Shown piece after piece: positions 54,901 through 62,871 of a stretch of 64,000 nt of DNA. Within the stretch, counting starts at the first letter, position 1, and each line of letters opens with the position of its first letter. Under the pieces are notes generated by a model. That model searched no databases, was not told the origin of the DNA, and saw only the letters and a program-made list of their open reading frames with translations. The position numbers were made by a program, and so were the translations under genes. The DNA is from Rubrivivax sp. A210 (lineage in GTDB: Bacteria; Pseudomonadota; Gammaproteobacteria; Burkholderiales; Burkholderiaceae_C). The stretch lies in contig NZ_CAJGBN010000023.1 of assembly GCF_904426505.1 (NCBI RefSeq), positions 186,001 to 250,000 of the forward strand, given 5' to 3'.

Positions 54901-55180
54901 CCGCCACGCGCTGGTGGACGGCACGCTGACGACCCAGCCCGAGTACTCGTTCTGGTTCAAGGACGTCGGCTGGGGTGTCGAGAACTACGGCACCGATCCG
55001 CAGATCGAGGTCGACAACGCGCCGCAGGACGACGCCTTCAATGCACCCGAGCGCGACCGACAACTCGCCGCCGCGCTGGCCGAGGCGCTGGCGGCGCGCG
55101 AGCGCGTCGGCGTCGCGCGGCCGGCCTTCGGGCCGCGGCCGCGGCTGGCGGCACCCCAGCTGCCGCCGCGGCCGCAATGA
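51941..55180 (+). CDS. Tricorn protease homologue (S41 family)
   Basis: 1079 residues, ATG at 51941 with a perfect AAGGAGG six bases upstream. Order: two beta-propellers (VVFVADDDLWRASIHGG, and RWKRYRGGTAGHLWVEDDE through LFEVASGRSLLATEPAFRDWAP), the core C1 domain, a PDZ domain (GVQVRPGEAIVAVGGQPV), and the C2 catalytic domain. Catalytic residues correspond to His in GTSHAYE, Ser in NEHAGSDGD and Glu in VENYGTDPQIEV. It is a cytoplasmic oligopeptide-trimming protease. The LHLPDMMSAGFAEF and DLRYNRGG motifs are typical. It starts an operon with the methyltransferase and the small unknown gene. Confidence 0.95.
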   Translation: MSPDTPPAAPPVVPPPAYFRQPGLQGETVVFVADDDLWRASIHGGPAQRLSAGLSEPATPCLSPCGQWLAFAGRDEQHSEVWLMPAVGGPARRLSWLGSELAVRGFLPDGRILFTSNHGQPFFRNGHAWAVSPAGGLPERLPLGQVQHLAFGPGGRRVIGRNTADPARWKRYRGGTAGHLWVEDDESGGTFTRLAGLKGNLTCPMWLNGRIYFLGDGEGVGNLYSVLPDGSGLRRHSDHADFYARHAACDGRRIVYQCGAELWLYDPVDDRTRRLDIAVPSARTQAARRFVPAAEHLQGLALHPAGHSLALEARGQLFTMALWEGAVRRHGLAPARRRLGQWLADGERLVATSDASGEDRIELLGPAGVRELPWDAFGRPTALATAPTGARLALANHRNELWLGDVDSGSLSLVDRSEFGRIEGPAWSPCAGWLAYTYPTSARHTAIKLFEVASGRSLLATEPAFRDWAPAFDPSGRYLYFLSLRTFDPVYDAVQFDLSFPRAARPYLLALQAGGPPLFEPAPRGMKSEEPAAGADAKAPLPAIEPEGLARRVAAFPVPEGRFGQIAGVAGGKVIWTALPIPGAHGRGGHKESPGRLEVYDLASGELKTLAAQADAFVIAADHQTLLVRTGQKLRALDAAKAPEDKPAAADDKPSRKSGHIDLARVRLAVDPPQEWAQILREVWRLQRDHFWVEDMSGVAWTAMLERYAPLLARVATRGELSDLIWELQGELGTSHAYEMGGDHRKPPAVALGHLAADLKPAANGWEIMRTVQGDAWDATADSPLNAVGVQVRPGEAIVAVGGQPVSAEQPPQALLVNQAGAKVALTLAAADGSTREVLVTALADETPARYREWVERNRAWVHAAGGGRVGYLHLPDMMSAGFAEFHRAFAAESDRDALIVDLRYNRGGHVSQLLLEKVARRRIAWNTLRWGQPESYPDAAPTGAVVALTNEHAGSDGDIFSHGFKLMGLGTLVGMRTWGGVIGIWPRHALVDGTLTTQPEYSFWFKDVGWGVENYGTDPQIEVDNAPQDDAFNAPERDRQLAAALAEALAARERVGVARPAFGPRPRLAAPQLPPRPQ

Positions 55181-56829
55181 ACGGGCCGGCCCCGCTGCCC
55201 ACCGCAGCGCCCGATCTGGCCATGCGCCTGGCCCAGGCCGGTGGCTGGCGCCGGCTGATCCAGGATTTCCGGCCGCTGTGCCAGAGCCTGGAATGGCGAC
55301 TGGGCCAGCAGGCCTGGAAGACGCAGGGTGCGCGCACCTTCAGCGAAGGCGGCGTGCCCTACATCGTCAACAACTCGGGCACGCTGTCGGCCTGCGTCGC
55401 GCGGCTGCTGCTGGACGGCCTGGAAGAAGCGCCAGTCACCGGGCCGATCCGCCTGCTTGAACTGGGCGCCGGCAACGGCCTGTTCGCGCGCTACCTGCTG
55501 GACGAGTTGCAGCGCCTTTGCGCCGAGCAGGGCCGCAGCGACTACGAGCGATTGGAGTTCTGGGTCAGCGACGCCTCGCCGGCGATGGTGGACGCATGGC
55601 GACAGCGCGGCCAGTTCGAACCCCACGCCGCCCGCGTGCAGTTGCACGCCTGCCCGGCCGCAGCAGCGGCGGCCCTGCAGCCCGGGCCCTGGCACGCCGT
55701 GTTTGCCAACTACGTGCTCGACGTGCTGCCAGCCGACGTGGTGCGCCGTGGCGAGGCCGGCTGGGAACAGCTGCATCTGCGCTGCTGGACGCAGGCCGAC
55801 GCCGCCACGCTGCGCCAGTACACCGCACAGTCCGTCGAGGCCCTGCAGGCCCTGGCCGAAACCGACGACGAGGCGGCGCACGAGGCGCTGGCCCCGCTGT
55901 TGCCGGTGCTGGAGAGCGAAGCCGCCTTCCGGCCCGCCGACGGGGCCCAGGCGGCGCGCTGGCACCTGGACGACGGCGCGGCGGCGACAGAAAGGCCGTT
56001 CACCGTCAACTGGGGCGCGCTGGACTGCCTGGACGCCTTGTTGCCGCGCCTGGCTGCCGGCGGCTTCTGCCTGATCAGCGACTTCGTCGCCGAACCCGGC
56101 CAGGGCGCCCAGCGTTTCGGCCCGACGACGGCGCTGGGGCTGAACCTGGAAGCGCTCGAGCGCCATGTGCGGGGCGCCGGCTTCGACATCGCCGCCGCCG
56201 CGGGTGACGGCGAGCTGCCGCTGCGCCACCGCTTGATCACGCCGGGCCTGTCGCCGCGGCTGGCGGCTCGCTTCGATCACGAACTGGGCGCACCGGCCTG
56301 GCGTTGGCGCGACGAGCCGCGCGAACAAGCGCAGGCCCGCGCTGCGGCGGGCCATACGGCGCAGGCGCTCGAGCAGTTCCGGCTGGCCCTCGAACGCGTG
56401 CCCGGCGACTGGGCCGTGCTGCACCTGGCGGCCGAGTTCGCCACGGCACAGCTGCGTGACTTCGCGCTGGCGCGCGACCTGGCCCAGGCCGCGCTGGCGC
56501 GCAACCCCTGGACCGACCACCGCCTGTGGAACACGCTGGGCGAGGCCTGGCTGGGCCTGGGCCAGCCGGCGCAGGCGCTGGGCTGCCACCTGCAGGCGCT
56601 GCGCCTCCACGCCCGCGACGCCGGCACCTGGCTGGCACTGGCGCGCTGCCGGCTGGCGCTGGAACAGCCCGGCGAGGCCCTGGAAGCCATCGCCCGCGGC
56701 CTGGCCTGCGACACGCAGGCCATGTATCGCCACCTGCTGCTGGCCGAGCAGCCCCGGGCGCTGGACCTGCTGGCGCGAAGTTTCGGTGCCGAGCGCGCAG
56801 CACAGGCACGCCGTCGCGCAGGCTGTTAG
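55177..56829 (+). CDS. SAM-dependent methyltransferase with TPR repeats
   Basis: 550 residues. The N-terminal methyltransferase domain has SAM motif I LLELGAGNGLFARYLLDEL (about residues 92-110), FWVSDASPAMVDAW and FANYVLDVLPADVV, close in style to MidA/NDUFAF7-like protein-arginine methyltransferases. The C-terminal 170 residues contain about four TPR-type repeats (AQALEQFRLALERVPGDWAV, RDLAQAALARNPWTDHRLW, ALGCHLQALRLHARDAGTW). It probably modifies a protein. Coupled to the tricorn gene by a 4-bp overlap. Confidence 0.85.
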   Translation: MNGPAPLPTAAPDLAMRLAQAGGWRRLIQDFRPLCQSLEWRLGQQAWKTQGARTFSEGGVPYIVNNSGTLSACVARLLLDGLEEAPVTGPIRLLELGAGNGLFARYLLDELQRLCAEQGRSDYERLEFWVSDASPAMVDAWRQRGQFEPHAARVQLHACPAAAAAALQPGPWHAVFANYVLDVLPADVVRRGEAGWEQLHLRCWTQADAATLRQYTAQSVEALQALAETDDEAAHEALAPLLPVLESEAAFRPADGAQAARWHLDDGAAATERPFTVNWGALDCLDALLPRLAAGGFCLISDFVAEPGQGAQRFGPTTALGLNLEALERHVRGAGFDIAAAAGDGELPLRHRLITPGLSPRLAARFDHELGAPAWRWRDEPREQAQARAAAGHTAQALEQFRLALERVPGDWAVLHLAAEFATAQLRDFALARDLAQAALARNPWTDHRLWNTLGEAWLGLGQPAQALGCHLQALRLHARDAGTWLALARCRLALEQPGEALEAIARGLACDTQAMYRHLLLAEQPRALDLLARSFGAERAAQARRRAGC

Positions 56830-56876
56830 GATTTTGCGGCGGCACTTTGCCGCCCGGAACCAGGGAGGTTCACACC

Positions 56877-57302
56877 ATGCTCACGCTCGCCAAGAACGCC
56901 ATCGCTGGTACCGTGATGGGTCGGCCGGTCAACGCCTTCGCGCTCGACGGCAAGGCCGATGCCGCCCCGGCGCCCGGTGAATACGACCTGCTGCCACCGC
57001 TGGAAGACCCGGTCTTCGGCGTCTACATCATCGCGGTGCGCCGCGGCTCGGGCTTCAAGCCCGGCTACGACTGGCGCAAGCTGACGGCCGAACCCGGGGT
57101 GGCGGTGCGCCACGAGGGCATCAAGCTGCCGACCACGCGCATGGTCGAATGGAAGATGCCCGCAGGAGCTTCCAGCGAAGACTCCTTCGTGCTGAGCAAG
57201 CAGCCGATTCCAGGCCGCAATTGCGTCGTGCTGGCCTCCGGCTTTGCGGACCTGCTGGAAGCCTTGAAGGGCGCACCCGAGGCGGCGTTGACCGTCATTT
57301 GA
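56877..57302 (+). CDS. 141-residue protein of unknown function
   Basis: ATG at 56877 with AGGGAGG 9 nt upstream. No signal peptide and no membrane helix. It has MGRPVNAFALDGKADAAPAPGEYDLLPPLEDPVFGVYIIAV, then two further beta-rich stretches ending in APEAALTVI. Not recognised. It lies 47 bp after the methyltransferase on the same strand and its 3' end overlaps the convergent TfuA gene by 8 bp. It is the smallest gene beside the YcaO-TfuA pair, which makes it worth testing as a substrate or partner, although it lacks a leader/core layout. Confidence 0.72.
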   Translation: MLTLAKNAIAGTVMGRPVNAFALDGKADAAPAPGEYDLLPPLEDPVFGVYIIAVRRGSGFKPGYDWRKLTAEPGVAVRHEGIKLPTTRMVEWKMPAGASSEDSFVLSKQPIPGRNCVVLASGFADLLEALKGAPEAALTVI

Positions 57303-58449
57303 GGCCGGCCCCGCGCGCCAGCCAGTGGCGGTACTGGCCGCTGGCCTTGACCTCGTCCAGCAGGGCCTGATCGAACGGGCCGGGGCGGCTGGCGGCCCAG
57401 CGCGCGGCGCGGGCCTGCGTCGCAAGCCAGCGCATCAGGTCGTCGCGGCTGGCATGTTGCTCGGCCAGCCAGCGCCGCACCGCGACTTCGTCGCCCAGGC
57501 CGTGCCGCGCACACAAGGCCTGCGACTGCGCCAGCAGCTCGGTCGCTTCCGGCCAGGGCGGCTCGCCGTGTCCACCGCCGTCGGCCAGCATCCGGGCCAA
57601 GGCCGCGGCCTGCACCGCTGCAGCACCCGCCGGGTCGCGCGCCAGCGCCGCCAGCACCTGCCGGTCTTCTTCGCAGCGGGCCTCGTCCCGGGCGTCTTCC
57701 CCGGCCTCGACTTCGGCCTGCAGCACGGCCCAGTCCAGTGTCGGCTCGAAGCGGAAGGCCGGCTGCGGCACGGGCCTGCCCTGCGCCGCCAGCCCGGCCA
57801 GTTGCCGCAGCAACGCTTGCGCATCGGCCGCTTTCTGGTCAAGGCGCCCCAGCGGCCACCAGGCGCGCAAGGCCGCGGCCGCGGCGGCCGCCAGGCCTTG
57901 CTCCAGCGCCACGTCCAGCGCGGCATCGAAGCTGCGCGCCGGGTAGTAGAGGCTCCTGGCGGCGGCCCGCACGCGCTGCGCGTCGGCGGGCGCCAGCACG
58001 CCGGCAGCCTGCGCCGCGTCCAGCGTGGCGCGCAGGTTCACCAAGGGTTCGGACAAGGGCAGCCAGCCGGTTTCGGCAGGACCGTGGAGCAGCGCCACCT
58101 CGTCGTCGTCTTCCAGCACGCCGTCGCGGTAGGCCTCGTAGATGCGACCGACGCCGACCATGCCGAAGGCAGCGGTCTCGGACGCGCGCAGCGCTCCCAT
58201 GCTGGCGGCACCCAGCACATGGATGCCTTCGCTCAGCGCCCACAGGATCTCCTTGTGCCAGACCGAGGGCTGGGCATGGAAGACGCCGTCGATGAGGCCG
58301 ATGGCGAAGGGCCGCGACAGTGCGGCGCGGTAGAGATCGCCTTGCGCAGCCGGGGGCCGGTAGTCGGCATCCAAGAGAGCGCGCGCCTGCGCCAGCGGCA
58401 GCGAGGGGCCCAGGAAGACGATGCAACGGCGGGTGTCGGGCAGCGCCAT
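57295..58449 (-). CDS. TfuA-like thioamidation partner protein
   Basis: 384 residues. The TfuA domain (about 10-130) is clear: IVFLGPSLPLAQARALL, YRPPAAQGDLYRA, IGLIDGVFHAQPSVWHKEIL, HVLGAASMGALRASETAAFGM and YRDGVLEDDDEVALLHGP. TfuA proteins partner a YcaO enzyme and are thought to deliver sulfide or activate the peptide for thioamide formation. The remaining 250 residues are helical, Ala/Arg-rich and resemble the extended C-terminus of stand-alone TfuA proteins. Start and YcaO stop share one base (TGATG). Confidence 0.92.
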   Translation of the reverse strand: MALPDTRRCIVFLGPSLPLAQARALLDADYRPPAAQGDLYRAALSRPFAIGLIDGVFHAQPSVWHKEILWALSEGIHVLGAASMGALRASETAAFGMVGVGRIYEAYRDGVLEDDDEVALLHGPAETGWLPLSEPLVNLRATLDAAQAAGVLAPADAQRVRAAARSLYYPARSFDAALDVALEQGLAAAAAAALRAWWPLGRLDQKAADAQALLRQLAGLAAQGRPVPQPAFRFEPTLDWAVLQAEVEAGEDARDEARCEEDRQVLAALARDPAGAAAVQAAALARMLADGGGHGEPPWPEATELLAQSQALCARHGLGDEVAVRRWLAEQHASRDDLMRWLATQARAARWAASRPGPFDQALLDEVKASGQYRHWLARGAGLK

Positions 58450-59627
58450 CAGTCCTCCTGCGGCTCGCGCAGCCCAGGCACCACCACCCGCACCACGCTG
58501 GCCGGGATGCCCGGCAACGACAGGTCCAGCACGGCCACCTGTTCCAGCCCGGCACGGCGCAGCAGATCGAGCGCCAGCGCCACGTCCTCGTCGAAGCTGG
58601 CGAAATCGTGGCTGGGCGCCGCGGCGAAGGCGCGCGTGGCCGGCTCTCGCGCCTGGTCGCGCAACAGGCGCAGGTTGTCGCGGCTGCAGGCGCGCTCGTA
58701 ATCCGAGCGCCGGATGTCGTCGCGCGCACCGGCGATCAGCGTCACGCGGCTCTGCGCCGCCTCGGTGAGCGCGCGCAGCAGCGCGATGGCGCGCAGCGGG
58801 TGGCAGCCGCTGCCCCGGGCCGGCACCTGGGCCATGGCGGCGTCTTCGGCGGCGTCGACGATCAGGCACTCGAAGACCGGCAGGCCGATGGCGCCGCTCA
58901 GATCCCACACCGCCACCGCCATCTCGGCGCGGGCGAAGCGGCGCAGCGCGCTGCGGCAGTCGGCATCGTCGATGCTCGCCAGGTCGACCCGGCGGGCCTG
59001 TTGTTCGGCCGCCGTCTGGCCCTCGAACGTGCGCCGCGCGTCGCGCTCGACCAGTTCGCACAGCGCATGCGACACCGCCTCCAGCCGGTGGTTGCCCGAG
59101 GCCAGCCCATTGCTCGAGCCGGCAAAGCACTGCGGCTCGAGCAGGCGCGCGGGCGTGGCGTTCATGTGTACGCACTGGTAGGGCACCCACACCGGCTCCT
59201 GCCGCAGCCAGTCTTCGCCGGCCACCCACAGCAGCGGCAGCTGGCGGTGGAAGGGACTGCCCGGCTCCCGCGGCAGGCCATCGACATCGATCACCGCATG
59301 GCGGCGCGCCATCTCGGCGGCAGTGCCCAGGGCCAGCGGCAGGCGCATGTTCTCGGCGTGGTGGGCCTCGACGCTCTCCATGATCGCCGAGACACGCGCC
59401 GCGTCGGCGTCGAGGCCCTTGCCCTGCGATACCGACAGAGACCGCGAATTGGGGCGGCAGGCCTGGAACACCGGGATGCCGATGTGGTCCAGCCCGGTGA
59501 CGTTGGCCACCCGCGTGATGCCCAGGGCCGGGAGCAGCGGCCGCATGCGCGCCAGCGTCTCGGCCGGCGGCACCGCGCGGTGGGTGCCCGCCCGGTGAAG
59601 TTTGGGGGTGCGCTCGCCGTCCTGCAT
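58449..59627 (-). CDS. YcaO-family ATP-dependent cyclodehydratase/thioamidase
   Basis: 392 residues. The YcaO ATP-binding features are SQGKG (67-71), SAIMESVEAHHAE (80-92), HALCELVERDA (187-197) and ALTEAAQSRVTLIAGARDD (286-304). The C-terminus VVPGLREPQED lacks the PxPxP ending used by azoline-forming YcaOs. Coupling to TfuA predicts backbone amide-to-thioamide conversion on a peptide or protein, as in TfuA-YcaO systems such as methanogen McrA modification and thioviridamide/thiopeptin-type RiPPs. No precursor peptide gene with a typical leader/core is visible within several kb. Upstream gap to the DUF11 gene is only 38 bp, so all three may be co-transcribed. Confidence 0.93.
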   Translation of the reverse strand: MQDGERTPKLHRAGTHRAVPPAETLARMRPLLPALGITRVANVTGLDHIGIPVFQACRPNSRSLSVSQGKGLDADAARVSAIMESVEAHHAENMRLPLALGTAAEMARRHAVIDVDGLPREPGSPFHRQLPLLWVAGEDWLRQEPVWVPYQCVHMNATPARLLEPQCFAGSSNGLASGNHRLEAVSHALCELVERDARRTFEGQTAAEQQARRVDLASIDDADCRSALRRFARAEMAVAVWDLSGAIGLPVFECLIVDAAEDAAMAQVPARGSGCHPLRAIALLRALTEAAQSRVTLIAGARDDIRRSDYERACSRDNLRLLRDQAREPATRAFAAAPSHDFASFDEDVALALDLLRRAGLEQVAVLDLSLPGIPASVVRVVVPGLREPQED

Positions 59628-59665
59628 CGCCGTGCCATCTTCGCACGGGCGATGCGGGGCCTGGC

Positions 59666-61282
59666 TCAGCGGCGCACGGTGGTGCCCACGCTGGCGGCGT
59701 TGTTAACGCTGTTCGGGTCGGGCTGCGCGCCGCCGACGCTGGCGCTGCTGGTCCAGTTGCCGCGGCTCTGCGCGCGCAGGTTCAGCGTCACTGTGGCGCT
59801 GGCACCGGGGGCCAGGCTGCCGAAGGCGCAGCGCAGCGCGGTGCTGCCGCTGCAACCGCCCTGGCTGGGGACGATGCCCAGCAGCGTCAGGCCGGCCGGC
59901 AGCGTGGCGTTCAGTGCCACCAGCGTCGCCGTGCCGGGGCCGGCATTGGAGACAGTGGCGGTCACGCTCAGCCGGGCGCCGACGCGCACCGGGTCGGGCC
60001 GGTCGATCAGGGTCAGGCCCAGATCGGCGGTGACGACGGCCGGCGGAGGCGGCGGGGGCGGAAGTGGCGGATTCAGGGGGGGCGGCAACGTGGTGCCGCC
60101 CGCCTGGTCGATGCGCGCCGTGGTGCCGCCGGTCAGGAACACCCGCTGCGCGCTGCCGAAGGCCAGGGCCTGGGCGTAGCCGAAGGGCACCAGCACAGTC
60201 CAGGCCGCGGCGCCGTTGGCGTAGACCTTGGCCACCCCCATCTGCGACATGCTGCCGGCCGCGAGATAGGCGCTGCCCTCGGCATCGAGCTTCATCTGCG
60301 CCAGCGCCAGCAGGGCCACGCCCGGACCGTCGGCGTCCAGGTTGGTCCACAGCAGCTGGCCGTCGGCGCTGTGCTTCGTGAAGGCGGCGCCGAAGCCACC
60401 GCTCGCATAGCCGCCAACGACAGGTGCGCCATCGCTGCCGACCTCGACCCGCAGCCCGGTCATCGCGTGCGCGCGCTGCCACACCAGGTTGCCGTCGGGA
60501 GCCAGCTTGCGCAACAGGCTGCCGCTGCGCGCCGCGTAGTCGGAGTCAATGAGATAGCTGTTGCCGGCGGCGTCGCCTGCGGCGTCACCCGCGGTCAGGC
60601 TGGGCACGCCGGGCAGGGTCCAGACCGCCTGACCGTTGCGGTCGAGCCGGGCATAGCCGTTGAAGGTGCCGGTGAGGCCGCGTGCGCTGACCAGCAGGGC
60701 GCCGTCGGCGCCCCACTTCAGGTTCAGCGGCGCGCCGATGCCGATGGGGTCGGACCAGGCCCAGACGGTGGCGCCGTCGGGGCCGAACTTGCGCACCGTC
60801 GTGCGCTGGCCTGCGGCGCTCATGCCCAGGCCCAGCACATAGGCGTTGCCCAGCGTGTCGACCAGAACCTTGCGCGTGTACGAACCGTCGAAGGCCTCGC
60901 CCCAGACCTGGCGCCAGAGCAGGCGGCCGTCGGGCGCAAACTTCATCAGCAGGCTGTTGACGACCACCGGATTCGAAATGCCCGAGCGCAGCGTGCCGCT
61001 GACGAAGACATTGCCCTGCGCGTCGGTCTCGACCCAGGTGGCCACCTCGTGGCGGTTGCTGTCGGTGTTGTCGTGGCGCACCTCCCACAGCAGCGCGCCG
61101 GCGGCATTGCGCTTGGCGACGAAGATGTCGCCGGCCGGGTTGAAATCCCAGCGCGCGGTGTAGACGTTGTCGCCGGCGTCCACGGCCACCGCAACCCCGC
61201 CCGGATCGTTGGTCCAGACGATGGTCTGGGCCTGGGTGGCGCCCGCCAGGCCCAGGGCCAGCAGTACGGCAATGCATCTCAT
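59666..61282 (-). CDS. Exported beta-propeller protein with DUF11 domain
   Basis: 538 residues. Signal peptide MRCIAVLLALGLAGATQAQ. The propeller region spans about residues 20-400, with repeats such as NVYTARWDFNPAGDIFVAKRN, GNVFVSGTL and GNAYVLGLGMS (SBBP/NHL-like). A Pro-rich linker (LPPPLNPPLPPPPPPPAV) precedes a DUF11 domain (LIDRPDPVRVGARLSVTATVSNAGPGTA). It ends with NAASVGTTVRR, so no PEP-CTERM or anchor. Secreted or surface protein of unknown role. Confidence 0.88.
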   Translation of the reverse strand: MRCIAVLLALGLAGATQAQTIVWTNDPGGVAVAVDAGDNVYTARWDFNPAGDIFVAKRNAAGALLWEVRHDNTDSNRHEVATWVETDAQGNVFVSGTLRSGISNPVVVNSLLMKFAPDGRLLWRQVWGEAFDGSYTRKVLVDTLGNAYVLGLGMSAAGQRTTVRKFGPDGATVWAWSDPIGIGAPLNLKWGADGALLVSARGLTGTFNGYARLDRNGQAVWTLPGVPSLTAGDAAGDAAGNSYLIDSDYAARSGSLLRKLAPDGNLVWQRAHAMTGLRVEVGSDGAPVVGGYASGGFGAAFTKHSADGQLLWTNLDADGPGVALLALAQMKLDAEGSAYLAAGSMSQMGVAKVYANGAAAWTVLVPFGYAQALAFGSAQRVFLTGGTTARIDQAGGTTLPPPLNPPLPPPPPPPAVVTADLGLTLIDRPDPVRVGARLSVTATVSNAGPGTATLVALNATLPAGLTLLGIVPSQGGCSGSTALRCAFGSLAPGASATVTLNLRAQSRGNWTSSASVGGAQPDPNSVNNAASVGTTVRR

Positions 61283-61399
61283 GGTCTTCTCCGGTGCGCC
61301 GGCATCGGCTTGCCGACCCCGGCTTCCCCGCCAGGAATCCCGGCGGATGGGACACTTCTACGCCGGCGCCACAGAGATGTCTGTGCGTTTGCGACCCGA

Positions 61400-61447
61400 G
61401 CTTGTGACGATGTGAATCGCGCGGTCGCGATGCATGTCTTCACAAGC
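61400..61447. other. Nested inverted repeats before the DUF11-YcaO-TfuA genes
   Basis: Outer arms GCTTGTGA (61400-61407) and TCACAAGC (61440-61447) enclose a second hairpin ATCGCG-CGGT-CGCGAT (61416-61431). It lies 118 bp upstream of the DUF11 gene start and 13 bp after the GNAT stop. It may be an operator, or a terminator for the GNAT gene; no T-run. Confidence 0.4.
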
Positions 61448-61459
61448 GCTGAGGCTCAG

Positions 61460-61897
61460 TCAGCGGCCCAGCACCTTGTGCATCGTGTGCTTGACGATGC
61501 CCTCGGTATAGCCCTCGGTGCGCAGCACGGTGCGATAGCCCAGCCTTTCATAGAAGGCCGGGGCCTGGAAGGAGAAGGTGTCGAGATAGACCAGGTCGCA
61601 GCCACGCTCGGCGGCGGCCTGCTCGAAGCGCCGCATCAGCGCGCTGGCGATGCCGTGGCCGCGATGGCGGGCGTCCACCCACAGCTGCAGCAGCTCGCAG
61701 CAGCGGCCCCAGCTGCGACCCACGGCGCCGGCTATCACCTCGCCGCCCGCGGTGGGGCCGCCGTCGTCGCGCGCCAGCACGGTCAGCGGCTGCACCGCGC
61801 GCAGTGCAGGCTGCGCGGTATTGAAGGCATCAAGCCCGGCATCGACGCGCGCCAGGTCGGCCTCGGGCGCCGCCGCGTACACCGCGAAGGCCGCCAT
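61460..61897 (-). CDS. GNAT-family N-acetyltransferase
   Basis: 145 residues from the ATG at 61897. GNAT core: ELLQLWVDARHRGHGIASALMRRFEQAAAERGC (acetyl-CoA-binding RGHGIA) and VYLDTFSFQAPAFYERLGYRTV. Similar to small acetyltransferases acting on amino acids or small molecules. It starts 7 bp after the stop of the M48 gene and is probably in the same transcription unit. Substrate unknown. Confidence 0.88.
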   Translation of the reverse strand: MAAFAVYAAAPEADLARVDAGLDAFNTAQPALRAVQPLTVLARDDGGPTAGGEVIAGAVGRSWGRCCELLQLWVDARHRGHGIASALMRRFEQAAAERGCDLVYLDTFSFQAPAFYERLGYRTVLRTEGYTEGIVKHTMHKVLGR

Positions 61898-61904
61898 GGC
61901 TCGC

Positions 61905-62819
61905 TCAGGCGGCCGGCGGGGGGCCGAAACGCTGGGTCGGCTTCTCGGCGCGCTGGTACAGCGGCAGCACCTTGGGCAGCTTGCCCTGGATGTCGCGGAT
62001 GCGGGTGTCGCCCGAGGGGTGGGTGGACATCCATTGCGGCGGTGCGCCCTTGTTGGCGGCCAGCATCTTCTGCCACAGCGTGACGCCGGCGCCGGGGTCG
62101 TAGCCGGCGCGGGCGGCGAGGTCCATGCCGACGATGTCGGCCTCGGATTCGTCATCGCGGCCGAACTTGAGCGTGAGCAGCTGGCCGCCCATGTCGGCCG
62201 CCATGCGCGCCGCGCCGCCGAAGCCGAAGAGCGCGGCGCCGATCTCGATGGCCCCGCGCGTGGCCATGGTCTTGCCCATGCGCTCGCGTGCATGCTCGCG
62301 CAGCGCGTGGGCAACCTCGTGGCCCATGATGGTGGCGACCTCTTCGTCGCTGAGCTGCAGCTTCTGCAGGATGCCCGAGTAGAAGGCGATCTTGCCGCCC
62401 GGCATGCAGAAGGCGTTGAGCTGGGGGTCGATGAGCAGGTTGACCGACCACTTCCACTCGGTGGCGCGCGGGTTCCAGGGCGCGGCATGCGGGATGATGC
62501 GGCGCGCGATGGTGCGCAGCCGCTGCACCTGGGGGTGGTCGGCCGGCGCCAGCTGGCCCTTGGACGCCGCCTGCTGCGCCATCTGCGTGTACTGCTGGGT
62601 GGCGGCCGACTCCACCTGCTCGGCCGAGACCAGCTTGGTGAAGCTCGAGGCACGGCCGACATCGCGGCGCACGCCTTCCTCGGCCGCGGGCTGCTGCTGG
62701 GCCAGCGCCGGGCCGGCCAGCGCCAGCGCGCCGCCGGTGGCGAGCAGCCTGGTGAACTGGCGCCGGCCGTGCAGGGCACAGAGGAAGCAAGCAGTGTGGG
62801 ATTCGGTTTCGGCGTTCAT
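61905..62819 (-). CDS. M48-family metallopeptidase
   Basis: 304 residues. The N-terminus (GRRQFTRLLATGGALALAGPALAQ) looks like a twin-arginine-type export signal. Zinc site HEVAH (167-171) with third ligand in ESEADIVGMDLAARAGYDP. The C-terminus includes STHPSGDTRIRDIQ, typical of BepA/LoiP-type periplasmic proteases that degrade misassembled outer-membrane proteins. An extra N-terminal 15 residues with CFLC precede the Tat-like motif. Confidence 0.93.
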   Translation of the reverse strand: MNAETESHTACFLCALHGRRQFTRLLATGGALALAGPALAQQQPAAEEGVRRDVGRASSFTKLVSAEQVESAATQQYTQMAQQAASKGQLAPADHPQVQRLRTIARRIIPHAAPWNPRATEWKWSVNLLIDPQLNAFCMPGGKIAFYSGILQKLQLSDEEVATIMGHEVAHALREHARERMGKTMATRGAIEIGAALFGFGGAARMAADMGGQLLTLKFGRDDESEADIVGMDLAARAGYDPGAGVTLWQKMLAANKGAPPQWMSTHPSGDTRIRDIQGKLPKVLPLYQRAEKPTQRFGPPPAA

Positions 62820-62871
62820 GGCATTTCAGAGGCCGCGGGGGCGCGACAGTTCCGGCCGATTCTAGGAAGGC

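Noticed and set aside
56877-57302. 141-residue gene as the RiPP precursor for YcaO-TfuA
   Set aside because: It lies on the opposite strand, has folded-domain character and no leader/core boundary. Kept as a possible partner only, not called a precursor.
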